From the NCBI RefSeq assembly GCF_030915445.1, contig NZ_CP133264.1, positions 1,178,001 through 1,242,000 of the forward strand: 64,000 nucleotides of DNA, written 5' to 3'. The stretch's first letter is position 1. Each line of letters opens with the position of its first letter. This stretch comes from Clostridium sp. OS1-26. Its GTDB lineage: Bacteria > Bacillota > Clostridia > Clostridiales > Clostridiaceae. The notes under the pieces are model-generated. The model worked only from the letters and a program-made list of their open reading frames with translations. It had not been told where the DNA came from and did not search any database. This document shows positions 39,288 to 52,600 of the stretch, piece by piece. Both the position numbers and the translations under genes were made by a program.

Positions 39288-39542
39288 CTATTTAGCCTTT
39301 TCAACTATTTCAACAAGTCTCCATCTCTTATCTTTTGACAATGGTCTTGTTTCCATTATTAAAACTCTATCATTAGCTTTTGCATCATTATTTTCATCAT
39401 GAGCCTTAAATTTAGTAGTTCTGTTAACTGTCTTTCCATATAATGGGTGACGAACCTTAGTCTCTACAGCAACTACAATTGTTTTATCCATTTTATCAGA
39501 AACGACTCTTCCTATTCTTGTCTTTCTATTTCCTCTCTCCAC
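39288..39542 (-). CDS. rpsQ: 30S ribosomal protein S17 (uS17)
   Basis: 84 residues with an OB fold: [40 protein letters not shown] and the C-terminal [13 protein letters not shown]. Between rpmC and rplN. Confidence 0.97.
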   Translation of the reverse strand: MERGNRKTRIGRVVSDKMDKTIVVAVETKVRHPLYGKTVNRTTKFKAHDENNDAKANDRVLIMETRPLSKDKRWRLVEIVEKAK

Positions 39543-39562
39543 AGGACAAACCTCCTTTCAGC

Positions 39563-39775
39563 CTACTGTTCAAACGCCCTTAGTTCTTCTTCTCTAAGGA
39601 TGGTTTTAATTTGGGCTATAGATTTTTTTACTTCTCTTATTCTCATTGGGTTTTCCAACTGACCTGTAGCTAATTGAAATCTTAAGTTAAATAACTCTCC
39701 CTTAAGATCATTTAATTTAGCTTGTAAATCCTGAGGGCCACTTTGTCTTAATTCTTTTAATTCATTAGCCTTCAT
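39563..39775 (-). CDS. rpmC: 50S ribosomal protein L29 (uL29)
   Basis: Start at ATG 39775 gives 70 residues ([20 protein letters not shown]), a two-helix coiled protein with [20 protein letters not shown]. The gene overlaps rplP by 11 bases; GGTGGTG upstream lies inside rplP. Confidence 0.95.
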   Translation of the reverse strand: MKANELKELRQSGPQDLQAKLNDLKGELFNLRFQLATGQLENPMRIREVKKSIAQIKTILREEELRAFEQ

Positions 39776-40208
39776 TGATTTCACCACCCATTTCTTCAAA
39801 ATCTCTTCTAGTTACGAACTTAGTCTTTACAGGTAGCTTGTGTGACGCAAGTCTCATAGCCTCTCTTGCAACTGTTTCGTTAACTCCTGATAACTCAAAT
39901 AAAATTCTACCTGGCTTAATAACTGATACCCAGTATTCTGGTGATCCTTTACCGGAACCCATACGTGTTTCAGCTGGCTTTTCAGTTACTGGCTTATCTG
40001 GGAAAATCTTTATCCAAAGTTTTCCTCCTCTTTTAATGTATCTATTGATAGCTATTCTGGCAGATTCTATTTGGTTACTTGTGATCCATCCACATTCAGT
40101 AGCCTGTATAGCGAAATCTCCGTATGCTATAAAATTACCTCTTGTAGCTTTACCCTTCATTCTACCACGCTGTACCTTACGATGTTTAACTCTTTTAGGC
40201 ATTAACAT
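39765..40208 (-). CDS. rplP: 50S ribosomal protein L16 (uL16)
   Basis: 147 residues starting [20 protein letters not shown], with [20 protein letters not shown] and [17 protein letters not shown]. Needed for the A site; late assembly protein. Confidence 0.97.
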   Translation of the reverse strand: MLMPKRVKHRKVQRGRMKGKATRGNFIAYGDFAIQATECGWITSNQIESARIAINRYIKRGGKLWIKIFPDKPVTEKPAETRMGSGKGSPEYWVSVIKPGRILFELSGVNETVAREAMRLASHKLPVKTKFVTRRDFEEMGGEINEG

Positions 40209-40225
40209 GTCATATTCCTCCTTCC

Positions 40226-40897
40226 TTATGCGTTAGCTTCTTCCTTTTTTTCAACTACTTTCTTAGTTGGAAGAACTTCCCCTTTGTAAACCCAAACCTT
40301 TACACCGATCTTTCCGTATGTTGTATCTGCTTCCGCAAATCCATAATCTATATCAGCTCTTAATGTTTGTAGTGGAATAGTTCCTTCATGATATGCTTCA
40401 GTTCTAGCTATTTCAGCACCGCCAAGTCTTCCTGCGCAAGCTGTCTTAACTCCCTTAATACCATGCTTCATTGCTCTTTGAATTGTCTGCTTCATCGCTC
40501 TTCTGAATGAAATTCTCTTTTCTAATTGTTGAGCTATGCTTTCAGCCATAAGTTGAGCATCAGCTTCTGCTGATTTTACTTCAACTATGTTTATTAAAAT
40601 ATTTTTATCTCCAACTATTTTTTGAATTTCTGCCTTTAAAGCATCTATTCCTTGGCCGCCTTTGCCTATTACCATACCAGGCTTAGCAGTATATATATTT
40701 AATTTAACTCTTTTAGCTGCTCTTTCAATTTGAATTCTTGAAACTCCAGCTGCAGCAGTTTTAGCTTTTACAAATTCTCTAACCTTATTATCTTCAACTA
40801 GGTTATCTGCAAAATTTCTATTATCTGCAAACCATTTAGCATCCCAATCTTTAATTACGCCAACTCTTAGGCCGTGTGGATGTACTTTCTGTCCCAT
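40226..40897 (-). CDS. rpsC: 30S ribosomal protein S3 (uS3)
   Basis: 223 residues with [20 protein letters not shown], the KH domain ([16 protein letters not shown]) and the C-terminal domain [12 protein letters not shown]. Part of the mRNA entry channel. Confidence 0.97.
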   Translation of the reverse strand: MGQKVHPHGLRVGVIKDWDAKWFADNRNFADNLVEDNKVREFVKAKTAAAGVSRIQIERAAKRVKLNIYTAKPGMVIGKGGQGIDALKAEIQKIVGDKNILINIVEVKSAEADAQLMAESIAQQLEKRISFRRAMKQTIQRAMKHGIKGVKTACAGRLGGAEIARTEAYHEGTIPLQTLRADIDYGFAEADTTYGKIGVKVWVYKGEVLPTKKVVEKKEEANA

Positions 40898-40912
40898 CAG
40901 TTTCCCTCCTTC

Positions 40913-41248
40913 TTATGCTCTTTCTCTAACTATTACAGTTACGTGGCTAGTTCTTTTCTTTATTCTAAACGCTCTACCTTGCGCATGTGGTCTGAATCTC
41001 TTTAATGTTGGGCCTGCACAAGCATATGCTTCTGCAACATAAAGATTGCTTTTGTCTAAGTTTAAATTATTTTCTGCATTTGCTACAGCTGATTTTAAAA
41101 CCTTATTAACCACCTCAGCTGCATCCTTTGGAGTATATTGTAATATAGCAAAAGCTTCATTTACATTTTTTCCTCTTACTAAATCAAGAACGATACCTAT
41201 TTTTCTTGAGGACATTCTTACATATTTTGCTATAGCCTTAGCTTCCAT
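40913..41248 (-). CDS. rplV: 50S ribosomal protein L22 (uL22)
   Basis: 111 residues: [20 protein letters not shown], then [11 protein letters not shown] and the tunnel-lining loop [19 protein letters not shown]. Between rpsS and rpsC. Confidence 0.97.
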   Translation of the reverse strand: MEAKAIAKYVRMSSRKIGIVLDLVRGKNVNEAFAILQYTPKDAAEVVNKVLKSAVANAENNLNLDKSNLYVAEAYACAGPTLKRFRPHAQGRAFRIKKRTSHVTVIVRERA

Positions 41249-41270
41249 TCTATGTTACCTCCTTTCTGGA

Positions 41271-41552
41271 CTATCTAGAACCAGATGATCTTTCATTTTT
41301 AACGTGACCTTTGTATGTTCTAGTAAGAACAAATTCTCCTAATTTGTGTCCTACCATATCTTCTGATATATATACAGGAACATGCTTTCTTCCGTCATGT
41401 ACTGCTATTGTATGACCTATCATTTGTGGAAATATTGTTGAACTTCTTGACCAAGTCTTTATAACTTTCTTTTCGCCATTTTTATTCATTTCATTTATTT
41501 TATTTAAAAGTCCTTCATGAACAAAAGGTCCTTTTTTAACTGATCTACTCAC
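41271..41552 (-). CDS. rpsS: 30S ribosomal protein S19 (uS19)
   Basis: 93 residues: [41 protein letters not shown] and [16 protein letters not shown]. Head protein paired with S13. Confidence 0.97.
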   Translation of the reverse strand: MSRSVKKGPFVHEGLLNKINEMNKNGEKKVIKTWSRSSTIFPQMIGHTIAVHDGRKHVPVYISEDMVGHKLGEFVLTRTYKGHVKNERSSGSR

Positions 41553-41618
41553 TTGATTGGCCTCCCTTCATACGATCTGATTAATAGTTAGTGAAGAGAA
41601 TATATTATTCTCTTCATA

Positions 41619-42452
41619 CTATTTAGTGTTTCTTCTCTTAATAATAAATCTATCTGAATATTTCTTATGTTTTCTTGTTTTATATCCAAGAGCTGGTTTA
41701 CCCCATGGAGTCATTGGACTTGCGTGTCCGATTGGTGATCTACCTTCTCCACCACCGTGAGGGTGATCGCAAGGATTCATTACAGAACCTCTTACTGTTG
41801 GTCTAACGCCCATGTGTCTCTTTCTTCCAGCTTTACCTATATTGACAATTTCATGTGTTAAGTTTGAAACTGTTCCTATAGTTGCTCTACATTCGATTCT
41901 TACGTATCTCATTTCACCACTTGGAAGTCTTAATGTAGCATAATCGCCTTCTTTAGCCATAAGCTGAGCTGAACTACCAGCTGATCTTACAAGCTGACCT
42001 CCTTTACCTGCTTGTAATTCTATATTATGAACTACTGTACCTACAGGTATATTCTTCATAGGAAGACAGTTACCAACTTTTATGTCTGAATCTGCCCCTG
42101 ATACTACAACATCTCCAACTTTTAATCCAACTGGAGCTATTATGTATCTCTTTTCACCATCATTGTAAACTACAAGTGCTATATAAGCTGATCTGTTTGG
42201 ATCATATTCTACTGTAGCTACCTTTGCTGGTATTCCATCTTTATTTCTTTTGAAATCTATTAATCTATATTTTTGTTTAGCACCGCCACCTATGTGACGA
42301 ACTGTTATCTTACCTTGTGCATTTCTACCACCAGTTCTTTTCTTTGAGACAAGAAGTGATTTCTCAGGCACATTTGTAGTTATTTCTTCAAAAGTGCTCA
42401 TAGTCATCTGTCTTCTTGAAGGTGTGGTAGGGTTAAAACTTTTAACTGCCAT
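41619..42452 (-). CDS. rplB: 50S ribosomal protein L2 (uL2)
   Basis: 277 residues: [40 protein letters not shown] and the C-terminal block [20 protein letters not shown] with the conserved His near the peptidyl transferase centre. Confidence 0.97.
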   Translation of the reverse strand: MAVKSFNPTTPSRRQMTMSTFEEITTNVPEKSLLVSKKRTGGRNAQGKITVRHIGGGAKQKYRLIDFKRNKDGIPAKVATVEYDPNRSAYIALVVYNDGEKRYIIAPVGLKVGDVVVSGADSDIKVGNCLPMKNIPVGTVVHNIELQAGKGGQLVRSAGSSAQLMAKEGDYATLRLPSGEMRYVRIECRATIGTVSNLTHEIVNIGKAGRKRHMGVRPTVRGSVMNPCDHPHGGGEGRSPIGHASPMTPWGKPALGYKTRKHKKYSDRFIIKRRNTK

Positions 42453-42511
42453 TCGGTATTCCCTCCTTCTTTTAGCTTATCTGGTATTCAACCAATAACT
42501 GCTTTGCTAGA

Positions 42512-42805
42512 TTACATTCCTTCAAAGAACTCTATAGCTTTGCTGTCTGCTGCTAAAGTTATAATAGCCTTTTTGTAATCTGCTCTTTTTCCAACATGTA
42601 CGCCTACTCTTTTAGTTTTTCCTAAGTATCTTGCAGTCTTAACATCTTCAACTTTTACTCCGAATACATCTTCAACTGCTCTTTTTATCATAGATTTGTT
42701 AGCGTGTATATCAACTATGAAGGTATATTTTTTATCTCCCATAGAAGCCATGCTTTTTTCAGTTATAACTGGTCTTCTAATGATATCATAATTAGTTAAC
42801 TTCAT
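42512..42805 (-). CDS. rplW: 50S ribosomal protein L23 (uL23)
   Basis: 97 residues: [40 protein letters not shown]. Docking site for trigger factor and SRP at the tunnel exit. Its ATG overlaps the rplD stop codon by one base. Confidence 0.97.
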   Translation of the reverse strand: MKLTNYDIIRRPVITEKSMASMGDKKYTFIVDIHANKSMIKRAVEDVFGVKVEDVKTARYLGKTKRVGVHVGKRADYKKAIITLAADSKAIEFFEGM

Positions 42806-43425
42806 TATGCATACACCTCCTCAATCTTTGATACAGCATCCTTAGTTATAACAAGCTTTTCGTACTTTAATAAATCATATACGTTTAAATTGTTAACCGG
42901 AAGTACTGCTACTCCCTCAATGTTTCTTGCTGACTTATATATATTTTCATTTGAATCAGCAGTAACTATTAATGTTTTCTTAGCTTCTAATGCGCTTAGC
43001 ATTTTTACTATTTCTTTAGTTTTTGGAGCATCTAATTCAAGACTTTCTAAAACTATCATTTCATTATCATTAACTTTGCTAGTAAGAGCTGACTTCATAG
43101 CCACTCTTCTCATTGACTTTGGTACAGAAACTCTGTAGTCTCTTGGCTTTACTGCGAAAACCATACCACCATGAATCCATTGTGGTGCTCTTATTGAACC
43201 CTGTCTAGCTCTACCAGTTCCTTTTTGTCTCCAAGGCTTTATTCCACCCCCAGAAACCTCAGCTCTAGTTTTAGCTGATTGAGTTCCTTGTCTTTTGTTA
43301 GCAAGTAATGCAACCACTACTTGATGTAATGCGTATTGGTTAACTTCAACAGCAAATACGCTTTCTGATAGTTGAACATCTCCAACTTTTTGACCTTCTT
43401 TATTAAATAATCCTACTGTAGGCAT
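42805..43425 (-). CDS. rplD: 50S ribosomal protein L4 (uL4)
   Basis: 206 residues: [20 protein letters not shown] and the long tunnel loop with [21 protein letters not shown]4 is the autoregulator of the S10 operon in E. coli. A structured leader upstream of rpsJ could be a comparable target here, but that is inference. Confidence 0.97.
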   Translation of the reverse strand: MPTVGLFNKEGQKVGDVQLSESVFAVEVNQYALHQVVVALLANKRQGTQSAKTRAEVSGGGIKPWRQKGTGRARQGSIRAPQWIHGGMVFAVKPRDYRVSVPKSMRRVAMKSALTSKVNDNEMIVLESLELDAPKTKEIVKMLSALEAKKTLIVTADSNENIYKSARNIEGVAVLPVNNLNVYDLLKYEKLVITKDAVSKIEEVYA

Positions 43426-43450
43426 TCTGCATCCTCCTTTCTACCTAAAC

Positions 43451-44080
43451 TTAAGCTTTAACTGTATTTCTTATTACTACAAAGCCCTTATTAGGTCCTG
43501 GTACTCCGCCTTTTATTAATATAATATTTTTTTCAGGCATAACCTTTGCAACTTGTAGATTTAATACTGTTGTATTTTCATTGCCCATGTGTCCTGGCAT
43601 TTTCTTGTTTTTGAATGTTCTTGATGGATCTGATGATCCTCCCATTGAACCAACTGATCTATGGAATTTTGAACCGTGAGTCATTGGACCTCTGTGTCCA
43701 TTCCATCTTTTAATTGTACCTTGGAATCCCTTACCTTTTGATATTCCAGATATGTCTACTCTTTCTCCAGCCGCAAATACGTCAGCCTTTATTTCTTGAC
43801 CAACCTCATATGCACTTATATCTTCTAATCTCAACTCTTTTACAAATCTTTTCAAAGCAACACCTGCTTTTGCAAAATGTCCTTTAACTGGTTTGTTAAC
43901 AAGTTTTTCTCTTATATCAGCAAATCCTACCTGTATAGCTTCGTAGCCATCTTTTTCTGCAGTTTTCTTTTGAACAACTACACATGGACCAGCTTCAATA
44001 ACTGTAACTGGAATTATCTTTCCATCTTCTCCGAATATTTGAGTCATACCAAGTTTTTTACCTAGTATAGCCTTTTTCAT
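43451..44080 (-). CDS. rplC: 50S ribosomal protein L3 (uL3)
   Basis: 209 residues: [20 protein letters not shown], then [20 protein letters not shown] and [12 protein letters not shown]. One of the first proteins to bind 23S rRNA. Second gene of the S10 operon. Confidence 0.97.
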   Translation of the reverse strand: MKKAILGKKLGMTQIFGEDGKIIPVTVIEAGPCVVVQKKTAEKDGYEAIQVGFADIREKLVNKPVKGHFAKAGVALKRFVKELRLEDISAYEVGQEIKADVFAAGERVDISGISKGKGFQGTIKRWNGHRGPMTHGSKFHRSVGSMGGSSDPSRTFKNKKMPGHMGNENTTVLNLQVAKVMPEKNIILIKGGVPGPNKGFVVIRNTVKA

Positions 44081-44152
44081 TATCTACACCTCCTCAACAT
44101 ATTAGCGGATCGCTATGCGATCATAATAGTCAGTAATAGTTATCTATTACAA

Positions 44153-44461
44153 TTATAGTTTTATTTCAATATCTACACCTGCTGGTAAATCTAATCTCAT
44201 TAGAGCATCAACAGTTTTTGGTGATGGACTTATTATATCTATAAGTCTCTTATGAGTTCTTATTTCGAACTGCTCTCTTGAATCCTTATATTTGTGTGGA
44301 GCTCTTAAGACTGTTATAATATCTTTTTCAGTTGGTAGTGGAACTGGTCCAGCCACCTTTGCTCCTGTTGATTTTGCAGTTTCTACAATTTTTTCAGCTG
44401 ATTGATCCAATATATTGTGATCAAACGCTTTCAATCTGATTCTTATTTTTTGTTTTGCCAT
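44153..44461 (-). CDS. rpsJ: 30S ribosomal protein S10 (uS10, NusE)
   Basis: Start at ATG 44461 after AAGGAGGG gives 102 residues ([20 protein letters not shown]), with [16 protein letters not shown]-like [20 protein letters not shown]. Also acts in antitermination as NusE. First gene of the S10 operon behind a structured leader of about 200 bases; the longer frame from 44485 would translate the ribosome site. Confidence 0.96.
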   Translation of the reverse strand: MAKQKIRIRLKAFDHNILDQSAEKIVETAKSTGAKVAGPVPLPTEKDIITVLRAPHKYKDSREQFEIRTHKRLIDIISPSPKTVDALMRLDLPAGVDIEIKL

Positions 44462-44485
44462 TGTTTTTCCCTCCTTTTCATGCAC

Positions 44486-44669
44486 GCTTTACTTCTTACG
44501 TACAACAGCGGATGCGTTCTGTAAACTGTTCCGGGTGTTGCATATTTTTTTAAATAACGACACCAAACACAGAACCACCGTCGCCTGGTTCAAGACCTCG
44601 GCATACTCAGTCAAGAATTACCCGGAAGCCCGGCAACCTCTTGCCTCATCACTGTTATCACATTACAAC
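44486..44669 (-). promoter_or_regulatory. Structured, GC-rich leader RNA of the S10 operon
   Basis: The stretch between the promoter and rpsJ is far richer in G and C than its surroundings. It holds several hairpins: CAAGA..CCGG-GCTT-CCGG..TCTTG (44612-44643), GAACCA-N8-TGGTTC (44572-44591), and a GGTGT/ACACC stem over 44533-44563. A small plus-strand frame across it has no coding support. Placement suggests an autoregulatory leader, possibly bound by L4 or S10, but I do not recognise a named family. Confidence 0.5.
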
Positions 44670-44675
44670 TTCTTA

Positions 44676-44704
44676 ATTATACAATATAATATTTTGTTTG
44701 ACAA
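44676..44704 (-). promoter_or_regulatory. Consensus sigma-A promoter of the S10 operon
   Basis: Minus strand TTGTCA (44704-44699), 17 bases, TATAAT (44681-44676). It lies just past the tuf terminator, so the S10-spc-alpha group is a separate unit from the str group. Confidence 0.8.
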
Positions 44705-44735
44705 GTATAATTTTTAATATTAATTAATTTTATTA

Positions 44736-44765
44736 AAAAAGGAAAGAGCGTCCTCTTTCCTTTTT
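44736..44765 (-). terminator. Terminator of the first tuf gene
   Basis: 13-bp stem AAAAAGGAAAGAG with CTCTTTCCTTTTT, loop of 4, then TTTTTTAATA. It lies 29 bases after the tuf stop. Confidence 0.85.
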
Positions 44766-44793
44766 ATAACTAAAGGCCTTTAATTTTTAATAA

Positions 44794-45998
<1,205 letters not shown>

Positions 45999-46023
45999 TT
46001 AAAATTACGTAATTTATTTATAA

Positions 46024-48093
46024 TTAAGCATTTTTCTTTCCTGTAATTTGTTCTTGTATGCTCTTTGGCACTTCTTCATAATGATCAAATACCATTGAGT
46101 AAACACCTCTACCTTGAGTTCTTGATCTTAGAGTTGTTGCATAGCCAAACATTTCTGAAAGTGGTACAAAAGCTCTTATTACTTGTGCTCCTGCTCTTGG
46201 GTCCATACCCTCAATTCTTCCTCTTCTTGAGTTAATGTCTCCCATTACATCTCCCATGTACTCTTCTGGCACTATAACTTCAACCTTCATCATTGGCTCA
46301 AGTAATGCTGGGTCTGCTTTAGACATAGCATTTTTGAATGCCATAGATCCTGCGATCTTAAACGCCATTTCTGATGAGTCAACATCATGGTATGATCCAT
46401 CAACAAGTCTAACTTTAAAGTTGATAACTGGATAACCAGCAACTACACCAGTATCTGAAGCCTCTTGAATTCCGTTATCGATTGGTGATACATATTCTTT
46501 TGGAATAGCTCCTCCAACGATAGCATTTTCAAATGAATACTCTTCTTCTGTTGGTATCATTTCTATCCAACAGTGACCATATTGACCACGTCCGCCAGAC
46601 TGTCTAACAAACTTACCTTCAGCTTTAACAGCTTTTCTGATAGTTTCTTTGTATGCAACTTGTGGCTTACCAACGTTACATTCAACTTTAAATTCTCTTT
46701 GAAGTCTGTCAACGATTATTTCAAGATGAAGCTCACCCATACCAGAAATAATTGTCTGACCAGTTTCTTGATTAGTAAATGTTTTAAATGTTGGATCTTC
46801 TTCAGCAAGTTTAGCTAAAGCGATACCCATCTTTTCTTGACCAGCTTTAGTCTTTGGCTCTATAGCAACGTCTATAACTGGATCTGGGAATTCCATGCTT
46901 TCAAGTATAATTGGACTTGATTCATCACACAGAGTGTTACCTGTAGTAGTTTCTTTTAATCCAACTACAGCTCCTAAATCACCTGCACGAAGTTCTTCAA
47001 CTTCTTCTCTGTGATTTGCATGCATTTTAACAAGTCTTCCTATTCTTTCTTTTTTACCTTTAGTTGAGTTATATACATAAGTACCACTCTTCATTATTCC
47101 AGAATAAACTCTTGTAAATGCTAATCTTCCTACGAATGGGTCTGTAGCAATTTTAAATGCTAACGCAGACATTGGAGCGTTATCATCTGCTGGTCTTTCA
47201 TCTTCTGCACCAGTATCTGGATTAGTACCCTGAATTGCTGGAATGTCAATAGGTGATGGCATGTAAGCAACTACAGCATCAACCATTGGCTGTACTCCTT
47301 TATTTTTGTATGATGAACCACATACAACTGGTACTATTTCATTAGCTATAACACCTTTTCTAAGTGCCATATTTATTTCTTCTTCAGTTAACTCTTCGCC
47401 ATCAAGATATTTCATCATTAATTCTTCATCTTGCTCAGCTACAGCTTCAAGTAAAGCATTCCTATACTCTTCAGCTTTATCTTTTAATTCAGCTGGAATT
47501 TCAACTGAATCCATAACTGTTCCTAAATCATCTTCATATATTATAGCTTCATTTTTTACAAGGTCTATGATTCCTTTAAATTGGTCTTCTGCTCCTATCG
47601 GAATTTGAATAGGAGTTGCATTACAGTGTAATCTATCTCTTAATGTGTTTACACACATATAGAAGTCTGCACCTGTTGAGTCCATTTTATTAATATAAAC
47701 CATTCTTGGAACTCTATAATTGTCCGCCTGTCTCCATACTGTTTCTGTTTGAGGCTCAACCCCACTCTTAGCATCTAGTACAGTAACCGCACCATCTAGA
47801 ACTCTTAATGATCTTTCAACTTCTACTGTAAAATCCACGTGTCCTGGTGTATCTATTATGTTTATCGCATGGCCCTTCCATTGACAGAAAGTTGCTGCTG
47901 ATGTTATTGTTATACCTCTTTCTTGCTCTTGAACCATCCAGTCCATTGTAGCCTGACCTTCGTGAACTTCTCCTATTTTATGAGTCTTTCCTGTATAGAA
48001 AAGTATACGCTCAGTAGTTGTAGTTTTTCCTGCATCAATGTGTGCCATTATTCCGATATTACGGAATTTATCTAATGGATATTGTCTTCCCAC
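46024..48093 (-). CDS. fusA: Elongation factor G
   Basis: The 689-residue translocation GTPase has P loop [14 protein letters not shown], switch [22 protein letters not shown] and NKMD, followed by domains II-V ([31 protein letters not shown]). Full length and intact. Between rpsG and tuf in the str operon, separated from rpsG by a 16-bp hairpin. Confidence 0.97.
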   Translation of the reverse strand: MGRQYPLDKFRNIGIMAHIDAGKTTTTERILFYTGKTHKIGEVHEGQATMDWMVQEQERGITITSAATFCQWKGHAINIIDTPGHVDFTVEVERSLRVLDGAVTVLDAKSGVEPQTETVWRQADNYRVPRMVYINKMDSTGADFYMCVNTLRDRLHCNATPIQIPIGAEDQFKGIIDLVKNEAIIYEDDLGTVMDSVEIPAELKDKAEEYRNALLEAVAEQDEELMMKYLDGEELTEEEINMALRKGVIANEIVPVVCGSSYKNKGVQPMVDAVVAYMPSPIDIPAIQGTNPDTGAEDERPADDNAPMSALAFKIATDPFVGRLAFTRVYSGIMKSGTYVYNSTKGKKERIGRLVKMHANHREEVEELRAGDLGAVVGLKETTTGNTLCDESSPIILESMEFPDPVIDVAIEPKTKAGQEKMGIALAKLAEEDPTFKTFTNQETGQTIISGMGELHLEIIVDRLQREFKVECNVGKPQVAYKETIRKAVKAEGKFVRQSGGRGQYGHCWIEMIPTEEEYSFENAIVGGAIPKEYVSPIDNGIQEASDTGVVAGYPVINFKVRLVDGSYHDVDSSEMAFKIAGSMAFKNAMSKADPALLEPMMKVEVIVPEEYMGDVMGDINSRRGRIEGMDPRAGAQVIRAFVPLSEMFGYATTLRSRTQGRGVYSMVFDHYEEVPKSIQEQITGKKNA

Positions 48094-48138
48094 TTACTCT
48101 TCCTCCTTAAAGTATAAATTTCACAACTTTAAATTCGA

Positions 48139-48173
48139 CAAAACTGTTTTGGTGAAACACCAAAACAGTTTTG
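48139..48173 (-). terminator. Perfect 16-bp hairpin between rpsG and fusA
   Basis: CAAAACTGTTTTGGTG pairs with CACCAAAACAGTTTTG around a 3-base loop. The minus strand ends TTTTGTCG, a poor T run, so this is either a weak attenuator or an RNA processing or stability element. It starts before the rpsG stop context is left by only 5 bases. Confidence 0.55.
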
Positions 48174-48177
48174 AGTA

Positions 48178-48724
<547 letters not shown>

Positions 48725-48814
48725 CAAAGTGCTTTGTACTTCTGCAAATCTATTTGTTAAATCTATATAAATGCTGAAGACATAGCACTGTTTTCAAATT
48801 AACTTATCCCAAAA

Positions 48815-49191
48815 CTATTTTTGTTTTGGTCTCTTAGCACCATACTTTGATCTTGATTGTAATCTGTTAGCTACTCCAGCTGAGTCTAATGCTCCTCTGA
48901 CAATATGGTATCTAACACCTGGAAGGTCTTTTACTCTTCCACCTCTTATAAGAACAACGCTGTGTTCTTGCAAGTTATGTCCTACACCTGGAATGTACGC
49001 TGAAACTTCATAACCATTTGTTAATCTAACTCTGGCAATTTTTCTTAGCGCTGAGTTTGGTTTCTTAGGAGTAGTAGTTTTTACTACTGTACAAACTCCT
49101 CTTTTTGTGGACATTCCTTAAGTGCTGGTGATGCTGATTTTGAGCCTACAGTCTTTCTTCCTTTTCTTACCAATTGGCTAATTGTTGGCAT
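48815..49191 (-). CDS. rpsL: 30S ribosomal protein S12 (uS12), one-base frameshift
   Basis: From the ATG at 49191 the frame reads [20 protein letters not shown] and [10 protein letters not shown], then breaks. Adding one A to the coding-strand A5 (plus-strand T run 49102-49106) joins it to [20 protein letters not shown] and the rest ([23 protein letters not shown]), about 125 residues. S12 is essential for decoding, so the break is most likely a sequencing error. First gene of the str group proper, after the L7Ae-like gene. Confidence 0.94.
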
Positions 49192-49273
49192 ATTTACACC
49201 TCCTTTAAAATATCAGCTAACTAAATAAAATTTACCTAGTTAACCAAACTGCTTATAACAATTTTTATGTTAA

Positions 49274-49301
49274 ATTATATTATGAAAGCTATTTTAAACA
49301 A
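49274..49301 (-). promoter_or_regulatory. Possible promoter before rpsL
   Basis: Minus strand TTGTTT (49301-49296), 16 bases, TATAAT (49279-49274), in the gap between the L7Ae-like gene and rpsL. The -35 box and spacing are only fair. Confidence 0.4.
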
Positions 49302-49304
49302 GCA

Positions 49305-49547
49305 CTAGTTATTTAGTACTGCAGCAGTAGCTGCTCCTACGTCAATTCCACAAAGTTTTCCTAAATCCTTCATCGTATTAACATATACTACTTCTAGGGA
49401 ATTTTCATCAATTAATACTTTTACTGACTGTATCAATTTATCATCGGCATCTTTTGCAATATAAATAGTCTTTGCAGTACCATTCTTTATAGCTTTAACT
49501 GTTTGTTTCACACCGACAACCTTGTTTCCTTCAAGCCTGTAAATCAT
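49305..49547 (-). CDS. L7Ae-family ribosome-associated protein (YbxF-like)
   Basis: 80 residues of the L7Ae/L30e kink-turn binding fold: LEGNKVVGVKQTVKAIKNGTA, then IYIAKDADDKL and LGKLCGIDVGAATAAVLNN with the GI(D/E)VGAA motif. Known as YbxF or rplGB in Bacillus, where it lies at the same place between rpoC and rpsL. It binds kink-turns in vitro; its cell role is not settled. Confidence 0.92.
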   Translation of the reverse strand: MIYRLEGNKVVGVKQTVKAIKNGTAKTIYIAKDADDKLIQSVKVLIDENSLEVVYVNTMKDLGKLCGIDVGAATAAVLNN

Positions 49548-49664
49548 TATCTCTCATTCCCCCTTACAGTGCTACAGAGACAAAGTTTTAAAAAACTCTG
49601 TCTCCTTTTAAAACATACAGATGTATTTTATCATCTTAGCACTATTATGTCAATAACTTATCTT

Positions 49665-52600
49665 CTAAGCTTCAATTTCATTATTTAACTGTTTTTCCTC
49701 TGTTTCCTTTTCGGTATTGATTCTAATTGATCTATATCTTGTCATTCCTGTACCTGCTGGTATTAGCTTACCGATTATAACATTTTCTTTCAATCCAAGT
49801 AATGGATCAATTTTCCCTTTAATAGCGGCATCCGTAAGTACTCTTGTAGTCTCTTGGAATGAAGCTGCTGAAAGGAATGAATCAGTAGCTAAGGCTGCTT
49901 TAGTTATACCAAGTAATGATACTCTTCCTACAGCTGGTTTTTTACCCTGTTCCTCTATTCTCGAATTTTCTTCGTTAAAGTCAAAAATATCTATCATTGT
50001 TCCTGGTAATAATTCAGTATCCCCAGACTCCTCTATTTTTATCTTTCTTGTCATCTGTCTTACAACTACCTCAAGATGCTTATCGTTTATATCAACGCCT
50101 TGAAGTCTATAAACTTTTTGAACCTCAGATAAAAGATAGTTTTTAACGCCTTGAACACCTTTAATTCTCAATACATCGTGTGGGTTAACAGAACCTTCTG
50201 TTATCTCATCACCAGCGCTTATTACCTCACCATTTGATACTTTAAGCCTTGAACCGAATGGAATATCGTAAGTTATCTCTTCTCCAGTTTCTGTTATGAC
50301 TGAAATTGTTCTCTTCTTCTTTGTTTCTTCCATCTTAACAGTACCAGAAACCTCACTTACTATAGCAAGACCCTTAGGTTTTCTAGCTTCAAATAATTCC
50401 TCAACTCTTGGAAGACCTTGAGTTATGTCTGCACCCGCAACACCACCAGTGTGGAATGTTCTCATTGTAAGCTGTGTACCAGGCTCTCCTATACTTTGTG
50501 CAGCCACTATACCAACAGCTTCACCTATATTAATTCTTTGTGCTGTAGCCATGTTCATACCATAGCACTTTGAACATACTCCATGCTTTGATTTACAGGT
50601 AAATACAGATCTTATTTTAACTCTCTTTACTCCTAGCTTTTCAACTTTTTCAGCAATTTCTTCATTCATATAGCTATCTCTTGCTACTATTATTTCTCCA
50701 GACTTTGGATCCATAATATCTTCTGCAGAGTATCTTCCTGTAAGTCTCTCAGCTAAGCTTTCTATTACTTCATTTCCTTCTTTTATTTCTGCAACATTAT
50801 ATCCTTCAAGTGTTCCACAATCTTCTTCTCTTACTATAACATCTTGGCTTACATCAACAAGTCTTCTTGTTAGATATCCTGAGTCTGCAGTCTTTAATGC
50901 TGTATCCGCGTTACCTTTTCTAGCTCCGTGAGTTGATATAAAGTACTCAAGTACGTCTAGACCCTCTCTAAAAGAAGCTCTTATAGGTAATTCTATAATT
51001 TTACCTGACGGATTAGCCATAAGACCTCTCATTCCAGCAAGCTGTTTTATCTGGCTCTTAGAACCTCTCGCTCCAGAGTCTGCCATCATGAATATTGGGT
51101 TGAACTTATCAAGACTCGCCATAAGCTCATCTGCTACATCTTCTGTAGTTTTAGTCCATTTTTCTATAACTCTTTCATATCTTTCATCCTCGGAGATAAA
51201 GCCTCTTCTATACATTTTTTCGATTTTGTCAACTGCAGCATCAGCTTCAGCAAGTAATCTCTTCTTAGCTTCTGGAACCACCATATCTGAGGTAGAAACT
51301 GTTATAGCGCCTATACTAGAATAGTGATAACCTTTTGCTTTTATCAAGTCAAGCATTGTAGATGTTTTTGTCGCACCATGCTTCATATAACATTTATCTA
51401 TTACTTTACCTAAGTTTTTCTTTGTAACAAGGAAGTCAATTTCCAACTTAAATTCATTTTCTGGATTACTTCTATCTACAAAACCTAAATCCTGTGGTAT
51501 AGATTCGTTAAATATAATCTTACCTGGAGTAGTTTCTATAATTCCGCTTATTAACATGCCATCTTTAATCTTTGACATTTTAACTTTTATTCTAGCATGT
51601 ATATTTACTTCTTTAAGCTGATATGCCATAATTACTTCTTCTGGTGATGAGAATATTTTACCTTCACCCTCTACACCATCTTTATCCATTGTTAGATAGT
51701 ATGAACCAAGTACCATATCCTGTGTTGGAACAACAACTGGCTTACCATCTGAAGGTTTCATTATGTTATGAGCTGCAAGCATTAAAAATCTTGCTTCTGC
51801 TTGAGCTTCAACGGATAATGGAACGTGAACAGCCATCTGGTCACCATCAAAGTCAGCATTATATGCTGTACAAGATAATGGATGTAGTTTTATTGCTCTA
51901 CCTTCAACAAGAACTGGTTGGAATGCTTGAATTCCTAGCCTATGAAGAGTAGGTGCACGGTTTAATAGTACAGGATGATCAGTTATAACTTCTTCAAGAA
52001 CATCCCAAACCTGCGCTTGAACTCTTTCTACCATTCTCTTAGCACTCTTTATGTTATGAGCTAACCCACTTTCAACAAGTTTTTTCATAACAAAAGGCTT
52101 AAATAGCTCTAATGCCATTTCCTTTGGAAGTCCGCACTGATACATTTTAAGTTCAGGTCCAACAACTATAACAGAACGTCCAGAGTAGTCAACACGTTTT
52201 CCAAGAAGGTTCTGTCTAAATCTTCCCTGCTTACCTTTTAGCATATCAGATAATGATTTTAATGGTCTATTCCCTGGGCCTGTTACAGGTCTTCCTCTTC
52301 TACCATTGTCTATAAGAGCATCTACTGCTTCTTGAAGCATTCTTTTTTCATTTCTTACTATTATATCTGGTGCTCCTAAATCCAAAAGCTTTTTCAATCT
52401 ATTATTTCTATTTATAACTCTTCTATAAAGGTCATTTAAATCTGATGTAGCAAATCTTCCTCCATCAAGTTGAACCATAGGTCTTAGATCTGGTGGTATT
52501 ACAGGTATAACATCTATAATCATCCACTCTGGTCTATTAGTTGATTTTCTAAAAGACTCTACTACTTCCAATCTTCTTATTATTCTTACTTTCTTTTGAC

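Noticed and set aside
44535-44717. Plus-strand frame of 60 codons in the S10 leader
   Set aside because: It covers the structured leader and the promoter of the S10 operon, has no ribosome site, and its translation has no recognisable features.
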